Shown here: in pieces, positions 25,225 to 34,539 of the stretch
Layout: the number at the start of each line of letters is the position of its first letter
Numbering within the stretch: position 1 is the first letter of the stretch
Source of the DNA: Sphingomonas limnosediminicola
GTDB taxonomy: Bacteria > Pseudomonadota > Alphaproteobacteria > Sphingomonadales > Sphingomonadaceae
NCBI RefSeq assembly: GCF_039537965.1
Contig: NZ_BAABBM010000001.1
Span: 992,001-1,056,000, forward strand
DNA length: 64,000 bases
Direction: 5' to 3'
Position numbers and translations under genes: made by a program
The notes under the pieces: model-generated
What the model was told of the DNA's origin: nothing
The model's input: the letters and a program-made list of their open reading frames with translations, nothing else
Databases searched by the model: none

Positions 25225-26542
25225 GCGCAAGTTCGAATTCGGACTGGCGTGGCGGACCGCGGTCCTCATTGCCGCCATCATGCTCGTCGCCTGGGCGGCA
25301 GCGACACCCGGCGTCCGCGCCGGATTGATCGTATCCGCGCTCGTCGCGATCGCCGCGCTTGCGAGCCTTTGGAACTTCATCCGGCGCACCAACTTTATCG
25401 TCTCTCGCTTCGTCGAATCCGTCCGCTTCGAGGATTATTCGCAACGCTTTTCCGACCCGAGCGGCGGCGGCTTCGACGTGCTCGGCGAGACGCTCGACAA
25501 TGCGCTAAAGGCGCTCCAGTCCCGCCACACTGTGGAGTCTGCTGAAGGGCGCTATCTTGCCGCGATTGTCGACGACGCTCCGAGCGCCCTGTTGACACTG
25601 GACACCAATGGCCGGGTCGAAATGCTGAACAAGGCGGCGCGCCAGCTTTTCGCTCGACAGCCGATGCACAACGTCCGTGACCTCGACGGGCTGGGCGCGG
25701 AGCTCGCCACGGCCATCCGGCTACCGCCGGGGACGCGCAAGATCACCAGGCTGATGCTCGATGGCGTTCCGCAAAAGGCGATCTTCGCGTCGGCACAAGT
25801 GGCACGCCTTGATCAACCGGTGACGGTGCTGTCGATCTTGCCGGTTCAGAGTGAGCTCGGCGCGCTCGAGGTTGCCGCGCAGGCCGACCTGGTCCGCGTG
25901 CTGACGCACGAAATCATGAATTCGCTGACGCCGGTGACTTCGCTTGCACGCTCCGGCGCGGACATGGTCGCTGCGGCGGCCAAGGGCAAAGCCGACCTCG
26001 CCGATGCGAAGGCAGCGACGGAAACTGTGGCACGTCGTGCCGAAGGGATCCTCCGCTTCGTCGAGAGCTATCGCGAATTCGCCAACACGCCCGACGTCCA
26101 TCGCCGGCCGTTCAAGGCCAAATCCTGGGGCGAGGAAATCCTCCAGCTCGCGCTCACCCATGCCCCTGATCGCAAGATCGATGTGCGGCTGGTCATCGAG
26201 CCGAAGACGATGAGTTTGAATGCCGATCCCGAACTGTTGGCGCAGGCGCTTCTCAATTTGCTGCGTAACGCGTTGCGGGCGACCATCGAGGTGCCCGAAC
26301 CCATCGTCACGCTGACCTTCGCGCGCGAGCCCAACGGCCGCTGCCGGATCGAAGTGCGCGACAATGGGCCCGGCATCCCTGAAGATCGGCGCGAGGACAT
26401 CTTCCTCCCCTTTTACACCACGCACAAAGGCGGCAGCGGCGTCGGCCTAAGCTTCGCCCGCCAGGTCGCCCTGGCGCATGGCGGTTCCATCTGTGCGCTG
26501 GAAGCGCCGGAAGGCGGCGCGAATATCCGGATGGTCATCTAA
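25214..26542 (+). CDS. Membrane sensor histidine kinase (NtrY-like), partner of the NtrC-type regulator
   Basis: 442 residues from ATG 25214, within the last codons of the regulator gene. Two adjacent hydrophobic segments lie near residues 12-55 (TAVLIAAIMLVAWAAAT and GLIVSALVAIAALASLW) with almost no periplasmic loop, so the signal may be sensed in the membrane. A PAS-like region is near residues 110-200. The acceptor is His232 in LTHEIMNSLTPV, and the ATPase domain shows NLLRNALRAT, DNGPGIPED and GGSGVGLSFARQV. Pairing with the regulator follows from the overlapping genes. A likely trigger is envelope stress or a membrane-active compound handled by the adjacent pump (inference). Confidence 0.92.
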   Translation: MGFRRKFEFGLAWRTAVLIAAIMLVAWAAATPGVRAGLIVSALVAIAALASLWNFIRRTNFIVSRFVESVRFEDYSQRFSDPSGGGFDVLGETLDNALKALQSRHTVESAEGRYLAAIVDDAPSALLTLDTNGRVEMLNKAARQLFARQPMHNVRDLDGLGAELATAIRLPPGTRKITRLMLDGVPQKAIFASAQVARLDQPVTVLSILPVQSELGALEVAAQADLVRVLTHEIMNSLTPVTSLARSGADMVAAAAKGKADLADAKAATETVARRAEGILRFVESYREFANTPDVHRRPFKAKSWGEEILQLALTHAPDRKIDVRLVIEPKTMSLNADPELLAQALLNLLRNALRATIEVPEPIVTLTFAREPNGRCRIEVRDNGPGIPEDRREDIFLPFYTTHKGGSGVGLSFARQVALAHGGSICALEAPEGGANIRMVI

Positions 26543-26818
26543 ATAGCTCAGCCGTTTCCGGACATTGGATAAATATCCCGCTTTCATCGCTTTTTCCGGG
26601 AATCGGACCGAATTCGGATTCGTTTTCGTCGCTTGCGCGTTTGTCCTCTCTCTCCGTTTCCCAAAGGCGTCGGCTGTAGCGAAAGGGGATTGTGCAGCCG
26701 GTTGAGCGCGATTTAATCCTCAGTCCCCATGATTTGCTGCACGCCCGATCCGCCGCGATCAACCCTCCGCAGCCGAGGAGCAGAGCGCCAGCTCGTGGAG
26801 CCCGCGTGGAGGCGGAAC

Positions 26819-27157
26819 ATGCCTAGCATCGTCATGCCCGAGAAGATCAGGAGCAAGCCGAAAAAGGCGTTGAGGGTGTGTCCGGCTCACCGGGCCTGGG
26901 TACGGATGCATCGCTGCTGCGTGCTGGGCTGTGCGAAGCTTCCAATCGAGTGCGCACATGTACGACACGGCACTGACGGCGGTGTCGGATTAAAGCCTTC
27001 CGATCGGTGGGCGATTAGCCTCTGCACGTGGCACTACGGGGAGCAGCATCGCATTGGGGAGTCTCGGTTCGCGCAGCGCTATGACTTGGATTTGATCGCA
27101 CTGGCTTGTGAATTCGCGAGAAGGTCCCCTCATCGCGAGAGACTCGCGTGGCAATAA
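26819..27157 (+). CDS. DUF968/HNH-type putative nuclease, phage-like
   Basis: 112 residues from ATG 26819, which has a strong GGAGG ribosome site 6 bases upstream; the frame is open further left to 26729. Cysteines and histidines lie in HRCCVLGC, IECAHVRHGTDGG and LCTWHYGEQH, a zinc-binding HNH-like arrangement seen in the DUF968/YbcO type of phage-encoded nucleases. The N-terminus is very basic (KIRSKPKKALR). No other phage gene is nearby, so it is probably a single leftover or a domesticated gene. Activity is not proven by the sequence. Confidence 0.7.
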   Translation: MPSIVMPEKIRSKPKKALRVCPAHRAWVRMHRCCVLGCAKLPIECAHVRHGTDGGVGLKPSDRWAISLCTWHYGEQHRIGESRFAQRYDLDLIALACEFARRSPHRERLAWQ

Positions 27158-27370
27158 CGTGTCAGTGCCATGGAGCCCTATTGCGGCGTGAAGCTCGTCT
27201 GACCGAATTCCAGCTCGGGTCGCGGGATGACGAACCCCATCCGGTTAGAGAAGTAATGCCGGGGACGCATCCTGTAGGTGTATCTTCATCGATCTGATGT
27301 GTCGCCGGGGTCATGGGCATGCAAATAGCTCGGGTCCGGCCTTAAGCACTTAGCAATGTAGACGTGGGAT

Positions 27371-27664
27371 ATGAGCATCGTGCGAACGATCGTGCTTCTT
27401 TTGTCGGCCATCCTTCTCGGCCTCGTTGGTGGTTACAGTTGGTCCAAGTGGTCCGGAGCTGTACCCGTTCAGCCCACCTCTCCTTCCGCCGTGTCGAAAC
27501 CCTCCGAGACCGCCGAAGAACTGGAAAGCAGCGTGTATTACGCAGACTGCGACGCCGCCCGTGCCGCTGGAAGTGCTCCGGTCATGGCAGGCCGGCCTGG
27601 CTACCGAGCGGAACTAGACCCGGATGGTGACGGTGTAGGGTGCGTGCCGATAGCCACCAATTGA
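27371..27664 (+). CDS. Excalibur calcium-binding domain protein, membrane anchored
   Basis: 97 residues. A signal or anchor helix opens the protein (IVLLLSAILLGLVGGYSW), followed by a Ser/Pro/Thr-rich spacer (residues 30-50) and a C-terminal Excalibur domain. That domain has YYADCDAARAAG and the calcium loop LDPDGDGVGC with its paired cysteines. Such domains lie outside the inner membrane and are often joined to nucleases, but here the domain stands alone. Its partner is unknown. It is separated from both neighbours by more than 100 bases without a clear gene. Confidence 0.85.
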   Translation: MSIVRTIVLLLSAILLGLVGGYSWSKWSGAVPVQPTSPSAVSKPSETAEELESSVYYADCDAARAAGSAPVMAGRPGYRAELDPDGDGVGCVPIATN

Positions 27665-27799
27665 CGCTCCGCCGACGTGCGCCCCGTTTCATCCTGCTCG
27701 ACACCGAATGAATAGAGTGAACGCGTTGGCACTATCGCTCGGGCCTATCGCGCCACGTTAGGATCAGACTTTCCTCGCCGCCCATCTCACGTTCAGGGC

Positions 27800-28696
27800 T
27801 CACAATCGCCGCAAAGTCCGGTGGACCGTAGCGGGGATATCGAACACCAGTTCCGTCCGCTTCTCGCGTATCGCGATCGTCGTCTGGTTCTCCTTAAGTG
27901 TCGGCCAGTGCTTCAATATTCGACGGAATAACCAGCTCTTCCAACTCTTGAGTGGAAGAGTTTCGCCGAGACTGAAGAAATACTGGTGTTTAATACGATA
28001 GCCAAGCCGCTCAAGAATTTCGCGCGTCTCTGCACCGTTATATTCGCGCCAATGGCCGTTGGCGATAAGCGCGTCAGAGGCGTCCAGCTGCGCGAAGAAC
28101 TCCCTGATCTTCACGCCGTTGGTATTTCCACGCATGCACCAAATCCGGTTGAATAAACTTGCAGCATTAGGCATCGACAAATAAAAGATAGAGCCAGCAG
28201 CGCCGATCCGATTGATTTCCTTGAGAAGCGGCAAAGGATTGAAGTTGAGGTGCTCCATCACCTCGCACATTATTATGACGTCGAACTGCTCATCGTTGAA
28301 CGGCATCACGAAGTCTTCCAGGCGCACGCCCTTTGTTGCGATTGCATAACGAGCGTAGCGTTCGACCTGCTCGGACAGTTCGATGTACTCCGGTACGTCG
28401 GCGGCAGTTACCTCATAGCCGAGTGTGGCGAGAGCAATGCAGACGACGCCGAAGAACGCGCCGATCTCAAGTACCTTTACAGGACTGTCGGTAACTGGCC
28501 TAAATTTGAGGACATCACGAACGGTGCGGACATATTCGTGGCGGTGCTTGATTAAGTAGTCGGCGTGATAGCCCGCGTCCATTTCGTCATTCGCGAGCAG
28601 ATGGAATCCCGAAAGTTCTGAGATAGCGCCGTCAACGGCGTCGGCCGCTATGGCGTCAAGTTCTTTGGGCCAGATGATCTTGCCAACAGCTGTCAT
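27800..28696 (-). CDS. Class I SAM-dependent methyltransferase
   Basis: 298 residues. The SAM site is VLEIGAFFGVVCIAL near residue 95, with an acidic residue in VTAADVPEY and the post-motif FDVIIMCEVMEHL. It resembles small-molecule or sugar methyltransferases of the UbiG/Methyltransf_11 type. At the edge of the polysaccharide region it may methylate a sugar or lipid, but the substrate is not readable. It is isolated: 135 bases separate it from the Excalibur gene and 325 bases from the acyltransferase. Confidence 0.82.
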   Translation of the reverse strand: MTAVGKIIWPKELDAIAADAVDGAISELSGFHLLANDEMDAGYHADYLIKHRHEYVRTVRDVLKFRPVTDSPVKVLEIGAFFGVVCIALATLGYEVTAADVPEYIELSEQVERYARYAIATKGVRLEDFVMPFNDEQFDVIIMCEVMEHLNFNPLPLLKEINRIGAAGSIFYLSMPNAASLFNRIWCMRGNTNGVKIREFFAQLDASDALIANGHWREYNGAETREILERLGYRIKHQYFFSLGETLPLKSWKSWLFRRILKHWPTLKENQTTIAIREKRTELVFDIPATVHRTLRRL

Positions 28697-29021
28697 GGAT
28701 CCATGCTAGCCGCGAGCGGCGGAACTGGCCATCGGCTAAGGTTGTGCGGACAGCGAATGTCTCACCGCGACACAGACATGGACGAGCTTCAGGGGCGAAT
28801 TCCACTGATGCGTAATCCACCCTGGCCATTTCCAGGTGCCGGCTAAAGCGCGAATCATAGGGTCGGTCCGAAAACGCGTGGCGGCGGGCAGATTACCAGC
28901 GACAGAATGACAGTGGTCGGCGCGGCCATGGAGAGCCAATCCCCGACTACTCCGAACCCGGGATGGGCCTATGCACGACGAAGTGGCTTGATTGATGAAA
29001 GCGCGCGCGACGGCCAGTCAA
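28697..29021. other. Gene-poor stretch
   Basis: No convincing reading frame, RNA or terminator was found on either strand. Short open frames here lack ribosome sites and have unlikely composition. TTGATTGA at 28989 and TCAATCA at 29018 form a loose inverted repeat at the acyltransferase stop. Confidence 0.5.
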
Positions 29022-30968
29022 TCATAAGAGGGGATGCAACTTATCAAAAAGAGGACGAGACAGGCTTCGGGCAAACGCTTCGGTTATGTGGTTTCCATCG
29101 CGATACACGATTCGGCCATCGCGTTTGGCTGCACAGGTAGTTCTGGAGCAATAGAGATCCTGGGTGGTCACGTACTGAACGCCTGCCTTGATCGCCGCAT
29201 CTGCTTCAACGCGGGCAAGCTGATCGTCTAAGACCCGTTGGCGCGGTCGATCGCAGGTTCCCGGCGGGAGATTCAGGTACGCAATTCGAGAGAGACAGTT
29301 TGGGACAGCAAATTGCATGCGCGGACTATCTTCAACAACAAAGACGCGAGCTCCGGTCCCGGCGAGGTAGCGAAGGCTTCGCCTCGTACCTTGTGCCCAG
29401 TCTGGACGCTCGATCGTTATAGTCCCCCCTGATCGGTCGCTGCCCTTCACGTAGCCCATAGAGCTCTGACTCACCACTATCACAGCGGGTCGCAACCGAG
29501 CTAATGCTCTGAAAACTGACCTCCTCCACTGTCCACACTCGGGATTGAGTCTGTGGAGCCGATTATTAAAAACTTCGACGTCCGAAATTGGACAGGAAGA
29601 CTTCAGGTAAGTGACCATTCTCATCCCGAGAGCTTGGGCAACCCATCGCGCGGGGGTGAATAGTTGGGCGGCATGGGAGTCGCCAAGAAGTACTAGAGCT
29701 TCCCTGCCCTTCAGAAAGGAGCATGCTTTCGGCTGGGCAACGGTGAAGTAGAGCAGGCAATCACCAGGCAGCTGCGACCGTTCGTTCGCCGCTGCCGTGA
29801 TCTCGCGCTGTTCGGGTCGTGTCGTCTGCAGAAAACCAAATCCCCACAAGCACGAACTAGCTATAGCAGCTGCTGCAGTCAGCGCTGCTGCCAGCGCAAT
29901 CGATCTCTCTCGTTTCGCGATAAGCCACGCATTTGTTCTTATTGGGTGCTCCAAGCCCGTGAAACTCATCCAAGCTAGCAATAGGGTGGTCATTGCGCAT
30001 GCGCATCGGCCGGTCAGTCCGAGGTCGGGATAAGCGGCGAGCGCCAAGACAATCATGGGCCAGTGCCAAAGATAGATCGAGTATGATAATCTACCTACCC
30101 ACTGAAATGGCGGACTTCCCAGTCCTGACGAAACAAGGTTTCGACGACCGCCTGCGTAGAGTATTGCGACCGTCCCGAGCCCCGGGCTAAGAGCGCTAAG
30201 GCCCGGGAACGTGCTGTTCTCGCTCAATGCCACAGCTGACCACCCAATCGCGACCAAGCCTGTCGTTGCCGCCAATGCGCCCCATTTGGCGGATCTAGAA
30301 TACGTGACGAGCGCGCCGAGACCGAACTCCCATGCGCGCAGAGGAGACGCATAAAACGCAACCGCTGGCTGCAATCTGATAATCCAAGCCGACGCACCAA
30401 AGGACGCAGTTACGATCAGCCCAAATATCAAGATTTGCCATCGCCGCGGCAGCCTCAAAGTGCACAGAAGTATGGTTGGCCATATGAGGTAAAATTGCTC
30501 CTCAACGGACAACGTCCATGTATGTAAGAAGGGATTCATAGCGCTCTCTGGAGCGAAATAGTCCCAGCTCTGTGACATGAACCAAAAGTTGCTGAAGTAA
30601 AGCGATGAAGCCACCCCGCCCTTTGCGACTGATTTCATCTCGACCGGTGAAAAGACCATTGTCGACGCTATGAGAGTCGCAACGACCATTGCTCCGCAAG
30701 CTGGAAGGAGCCGGCGTGCACGTTTGCCATAGAAACCAATGAGATCAATAGTGGCGCGGCTTTGAAACTCCGCTTGCAGCATGCGCGTAATAACGAAACC
30801 AGATATAACGAAGAATACGTCGACTCCTATAAAGCCGCCAGAAAGCTCCGCGACGCCGTAATGAAAGGCCACAACGAGTATTACGGCGATAGCCCGCAAG
30901 CCCTCTACATCGGGCCTAAACGTAAGCCCGGTCGTGGCTTGCAACGAAGCAGAACTCGCTGGTCGCAC
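29022..30968 (-). CDS. Acyltransferase-3 family protein with SGNH domain (OafA-like)
   Basis: 648 residues starting at GTG 30968, which has GGGAGG five bases upstream. The N-terminal 370 residues are a ten-helix acyltransferase-3 domain (RPDVEGLRAIAVILVVAFHY; FIGVDVFFVISGFVIT). The C-terminal 240 residues are an SGNH domain with the serine in LLGDSHAAQLF. Proteins of this plan add acetyl or other acyl groups to O-antigen or exopolysaccharide from the periplasmic side. It fits with decoration of the polymer made by this region. The final segment (YRDGNHITEAFARSL) holds the likely catalytic DxxH. Confidence 0.9.
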   Translation of the reverse strand: MRPASSASLQATTGLTFRPDVEGLRAIAVILVVAFHYGVAELSGGFIGVDVFFVISGFVITRMLQAEFQSRATIDLIGFYGKRARRLLPACGAMVVATLIASTMVFSPVEMKSVAKGGVASSLYFSNFWFMSQSWDYFAPESAMNPFLHTWTLSVEEQFYLIWPTILLCTLRLPRRWQILIFGLIVTASFGASAWIIRLQPAVAFYASPLRAWEFGLGALVTYSRSAKWGALAATTGLVAIGWSAVALSENSTFPGLSALSPGLGTVAILYAGGRRNLVSSGLGSPPFQWVGRLSYSIYLWHWPMIVLALAAYPDLGLTGRCACAMTTLLLAWMSFTGLEHPIRTNAWLIAKRERSIALAAALTAAAAIASSCLWGFGFLQTTRPEQREITAAANERSQLPGDCLLYFTVAQPKACSFLKGREALVLLGDSHAAQLFTPARWVAQALGMRMVTYLKSSCPISDVEVFNNRLHRLNPECGQWRRSVFRALARLRPAVIVVSQSSMGYVKGSDRSGGTITIERPDWAQGTRRSLRYLAGTGARVFVVEDSPRMQFAVPNCLSRIAYLNLPPGTCDRPRQRVLDDQLARVEADAAIKAGVQYVTTQDLYCSRTTCAAKRDGRIVYRDGNHITEAFARSLSRPLFDKLHPLL

Positions 30969-31315
30969 TCACCCTCCCAAGAAACGCGCGAAAGCCGAGA
31001 CTGGGACAATAAGTCTGTACCTGCAAGCTCATGGCAGATGGCGCGGTGCTAGGCTTGCGCGCGGCAACTCAGCCGACGGCTCTCGGTCGCGCGTCGCGAT
31101 ATACGGGGGGGTGCTGCGAAATCCTTTTTACGTGACCGGCGAAGTGGGGTCCGACGACCGGCCGTGCGTTCCGAGCCGTGTGCATGGCCAATCCGAACTA
31201 AGTCCTGCAGCGCATTCGATTTTGAGACACTTCGGGTCGAGGCAGGCTCATTCCCGTCGTTGACGGATGAACCGAGCGCACGTAGCCCAGCCTACTAAGC
31301 ACAGGGGGCAACGCA
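30969..31315. other. Divergent gene-poor stretch
   Basis: It separates the leftward acyltransferase from a rightward glycosyltransferase. No protein-coding frame is convincing. A short G run (31104-31110) and scattered direct repeats are not organised into a recognisable element. Promoters for both neighbours should lie here but no clear -35/-10 pair was seen. Confidence 0.5.
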
Positions 31316-32116
31316 TTGAATCTTCCAGTTCTCAGCTCCTTATGGGTGGGCGACAAGCTCTCGTACGTTGAGCGACTGAGCATTCAATCTGCTCTCGCCC
31401 ATGGACATCAGTTCCGAGTGTTTTCGTACACTGCGGACACCCTCCAAGGAGTTCCTGAGGGCGTAGAGGTGCTCGATGCATCCGATGTGATGCCTCGCGA
31501 GAAGATGATCTCATACGCCGAATGCGACGGCGGCGTTCAGCTCGGAGCCAACCTGTGGCGTTACCACTTACTCGCTAAGGGCGGCTTTTGGTGTGATCTC
31601 GACTGCGTTCTCGTCAGGCCCTTTGATTTCGATCAGCCGTACGTCCTCGGCTGGGAATATGAGGGCTGGATCAATAACGCCGTGATGTTTGCTCCTCCCG
31701 ACTCACAATTCGTGCAAGACTTGTTCGAGTTAACCAAGCCGAATGTGAGACCGCCTTGGTTTGGACCTCGCCGCACAGCAAACTTCTACCTCCGGAAGTG
31801 GCGCGAGGGCTACTTAGGCTTGGAAGATATGCCCTGGGGCACGTACAGTGCTGGTTTGGTCACGCATATTGTCAAGAAGAGGAAACTTCAGCGTTATGTT
31901 TCCTCTCCCGATGTTTTCTACCCCGTAAGATGGAACGAGGCGCGCATTGTCTACGATTCCGCTGCGGTTGTTAATGAGAGGATCAAGCCGGAAACGCGAG
32001 CGGTCCACTTGTGGCACTCTCGCCTGGGAGAGCTCAAAGCCTCACCGCCAGCGAAAGGAAGTTGGATGGATGTCCAATGCGATCGGTTCGAAGTCGAAAC
32101 TGGTGACGGAGTCTGA
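31316..32116 (+). CDS. Glycosyltransferase with DxD sugar-binding region (GT32-like)
   Basis: 266 residues. The start is TTG 31316, preceded by AGGGGG about 8 bases upstream; no ATG is well placed. It opens with SLWVGDKLSYVERLSIQSAL and has the core LWRYHLLAKGGFWCDLDCVLVRPFD, where DLD is the DxD motif that holds the nucleotide sugar through a metal. The C-terminal HLWHS is the usual late histidine motif. Family members transfer a sugar in capsule or lipopolysaccharide synthesis; donor and acceptor are unknown. It stands alone between divergent and convergent neighbours. Confidence 0.82.
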   Translation: MNLPVLSSLWVGDKLSYVERLSIQSALAHGHQFRVFSYTADTLQGVPEGVEVLDASDVMPREKMISYAECDGGVQLGANLWRYHLLAKGGFWCDLDCVLVRPFDFDQPYVLGWEYEGWINNAVMFAPPDSQFVQDLFELTKPNVRPPWFGPRRTANFYLRKWREGYLGLEDMPWGTYSAGLVTHIVKKRKLQRYVSSPDVFYPVRWNEARIVYDSAAVVNERIKPETRAVHLWHSRLGELKASPPAKGSWMDVQCDRFEVETGDGV

Positions 32117-32251
32117 TCGCTAGCCGCTCACCACACAGACCGCTGCGATAGTCGTACCCTGATACTAAGCATCTTATTCTACAAAGCCGAACGCGCTTGA
32201 CTAACCCGCGCTTTGAGGCGCTCGCTTCAGGTGACGAGACTCCGATGAAAA

Positions 32252-33490
32252 TTAGGCCTCGAGGCCAATGAGTCCCCTCAAGCGCGGGTACACTACGTCG
32301 CCTGAGAAATTTGAAAGAACAAACTCTCGCGCTGCACAGCCGAGTTTGCGACGCAGATCGTGCTTCTCGGTCATCTCAATGATTCGGCTGGACATCGTGT
32401 CGACATCGCGCTCATCAACCAGCCAGCCCCGTACGCCGTCAAGTACGTGATCTTCCATGCCGCCATGGCGAGTAACAATGGGGACTAAGCCGTGACCCAT
32501 GGCTTCAAGGAGCGATACCGCTTGGGACTCTATTCCTTGCTTAGGCAACTTTACGCAGTGCTGAAGGAAGATGTGGCACCGAGACATTATGGCGAGCGCG
32601 CTAGGGTGGTCAACATCTCCATGAAGGATGACCCTGTCTTCAAGTCCCGCTTCCTTAATGGCCTGGCAAACTTGTGGCATAAGTGGGCCATTGCCGACGA
32701 TGTCCAAAAGCAAATTCGAATGCTGCTTCGCAGCGCGAGCAAAGGCTGCAATGCTAAAAAGTGGTCCCTTCTGCTCCGTTAGTCTGGACACCATGACCAC
32801 ACGAGCCGGTCCGGAGGCGTTTTGGTCAGCCAATCGGAACGATGCCGCGTCAACGGCGCATGGCAATATTTCGATTCTTTCGACCGGCGCACCGATCGCC
32901 CTCATCCGATCACGCAGAAATGCGCACACAGCGATGAGTTTGGCGTCAGAATGAAAAAGCGAGCGGTATCTAAGGCGCCATTGCGGCATTTGGCCAATGA
33001 CGTTGATGTCCCAGCCGTGGCTCATCACGGTCAGAGGAAGTCCCAGCTTTCGCGCTACGGGCGCGATGACAACACCGCTGCTCGCAAATTCAGCGAAGAG
33101 GTGTGTCACGCCGTGTTCCTTGATAAACTTCTCGACCTGCGCCCGCTCTCGCCGATTCAGACGGTTTGCCCGCCAAGCATTCACCTGGACAACGATCTTC
33201 GACAAAAAGAATCGCGGCGGCACCGGCCACGGGCGGGCAGCGGGAATCTCCAGGACTGGAACATCCGTACGAGCTGGTTCGCCTGTGCTGGATAAGTGGA
33301 TCACAACCGTGCGACCGGGCCAAATCGACGCGATGTGCGCGTGAAAGAACGTGACGGAGGCATGGTAAAGATCAGGAACAACGATTGCGAGCACAGAGCG
33401 CTGATTTTCCACTTCGACCTCTAATCCGCTACAAACCGCCAAGCTCGAAGCTAAAAGCCTGACGAGGACTCTACCAGCCAATCTGCGCAT
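32252..33490 (-). CDS. Glycosyltransferase family 4
   Basis: 412 residues with the GT-B fold. The N-terminal domain includes HGVTHLFAEFASSG and VMSHGWDINV. The C-terminal nucleotide-sugar domain has VVMVSRLTEQKGPLFSIAAFA, DIVGNGPLMPQ, LQHCVKLPKQGIESQAVSLLEAMGHG and the ExxxxxE region at GIESQAVSLLE. The enzyme would work on the cytoplasmic face during repeat-unit assembly. The first 30 residues (RRLAGRVLVRLLASSLAVCSG) are unusual for the family, and the true start may be a GTG or ATG nearer SVLAIVVPD. The gene upstream in this direction is the degraded region at 33.6-34.4 kb. Confidence 0.87.
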   Translation of the reverse strand: MRRLAGRVLVRLLASSLAVCSGLEVEVENQRSVLAIVVPDLYHASVTFFHAHIASIWPGRTVVIHLSSTGEPARTDVPVLEIPAARPWPVPPRFFLSKIVVQVNAWRANRLNRRERAQVEKFIKEHGVTHLFAEFASSGVVIAPVARKLGLPLTVMSHGWDINVIGQMPQWRLRYRSLFHSDAKLIAVCAFLRDRMRAIGAPVERIEILPCAVDAASFRLADQNASGPARVVMVSRLTEQKGPLFSIAAFARAAKQHSNLLLDIVGNGPLMPQVCQAIKEAGLEDRVILHGDVDHPSALAIMSRCHIFLQHCVKLPKQGIESQAVSLLEAMGHGLVPIVTRHGGMEDHVLDGVRGWLVDERDVDTMSSRIIEMTEKHDLRRKLGCAAREFVLSNFSGDVVYPRLRGLIGLEA

Positions 33491-33622
33491 CGCGTGGCTT
33501 GATTCAGGGAGGCCGGCGCTGCTTTATCGAACATTATTTGAGGGCTACTTATAGCGCAACGATTGTCTCGGCGACATCATCAACAACGGAGCTGATCGGC
33601 CTCGGATTAGCGTGTTCAACGA

Positions 33623-34372
33623 TCATTTTGAACGCATCGCGTTTCGTACGCTTCGCGCGTTGTAACTATTGCGCCGACTTTTTGTCATCGCCGATTTCGA
33701 ACGCCCATAGCATAAGTGGTAGTCTATAGAGCCCCCGACCAGTTGGGCGGTGTAAATCGGATGTCCAAACGTGATTGGACTGCCCGGAATGCCCACAACG
33801 GTCCCTGGGAGCACCCTTGCTATCTGATCATCCGGATTCGAACGAATGAGCGCCCTCGGCGATACCCCGTGTACCTGGAGGAAACTCAGGCGCCTGTCTG
33901 ATTTGAACCAATGATCGAACCCGGGTTCATCCTTAAAGAGAGGCTCTACACTAACTCCCGTCCATCGCTTCGTCAGGATCAATGGCATTAAGCTTCAGTT
34001 CCACGCCCGCAGGGACGAGCTCATACTGGTCGTACCAAAACGCCGTCACTACCGTTCCAATGAGCATACGGCTGCTATTAGCGCGTTCGCTCCGCCTTGT
34101 TGAACCTTCTCAGAAGGAGATAGGACAACGCGCTCAAGCCAAGAGCGGCAAGAACAAGACGCTGGCGGAATAGCCGATCATACAACAGAGACAGCCCACA
34201 CTACGAGGGCTGCTGTTGCAGGCGTAAGGACCTGAGCATCAACATAACTCGGCCGGGCATGTACGGCGGCGGTCGGCCGTACAATCATTTGGTCCTTTAA
34301 CTCCCCGCCTTTTTTCGTAGCGCGCATTCTGCAGGATAATCCTCCAATCCTGCAGGTCAGACTACCGGGCAT
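33623..34372 (-). pseudogene. Probable remnants of one or two genes in shifted frames
   Basis: The whole 33491-34539 stretch has no intact gene. On the minus strand, pieces with protein-like composition follow each other in different frames: 34372-34178 ending LVVWAVSVV, then 34197-34078 with a hydrophobic helix (LVLAALGLSALSYLLLRRF) and stop, then a 38-codon piece at 34067-33951 (YELVPAGVELKLNAIDPDE), then 33988-33623 (VLPGTVVGIPGSPITFGHP). A last piece near 33630-33540 reads AFKMIVEHANPRP. The chain suggests a membrane protein and a following gene damaged by frameshifts. I could not name a family for either, and chance open frames remain possible. Confidence 0.35.
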
Positions 34373-34539
34373 ATTTTAGCATACAGTGAGCGGGCGCACG
34401 CCCTTCCCTTCGCTTAATCGGCCCCGACCCGCCCCCCCGGGGGCAGCGCCGCCAATGCGACAGCCCGCAGAAAAGGCGTTACGTTGTTTAGGCCGCCGTC
34501 ATTCAGTCCGAGGGGATTTTGCGCCGCCGATAGGCTAGT

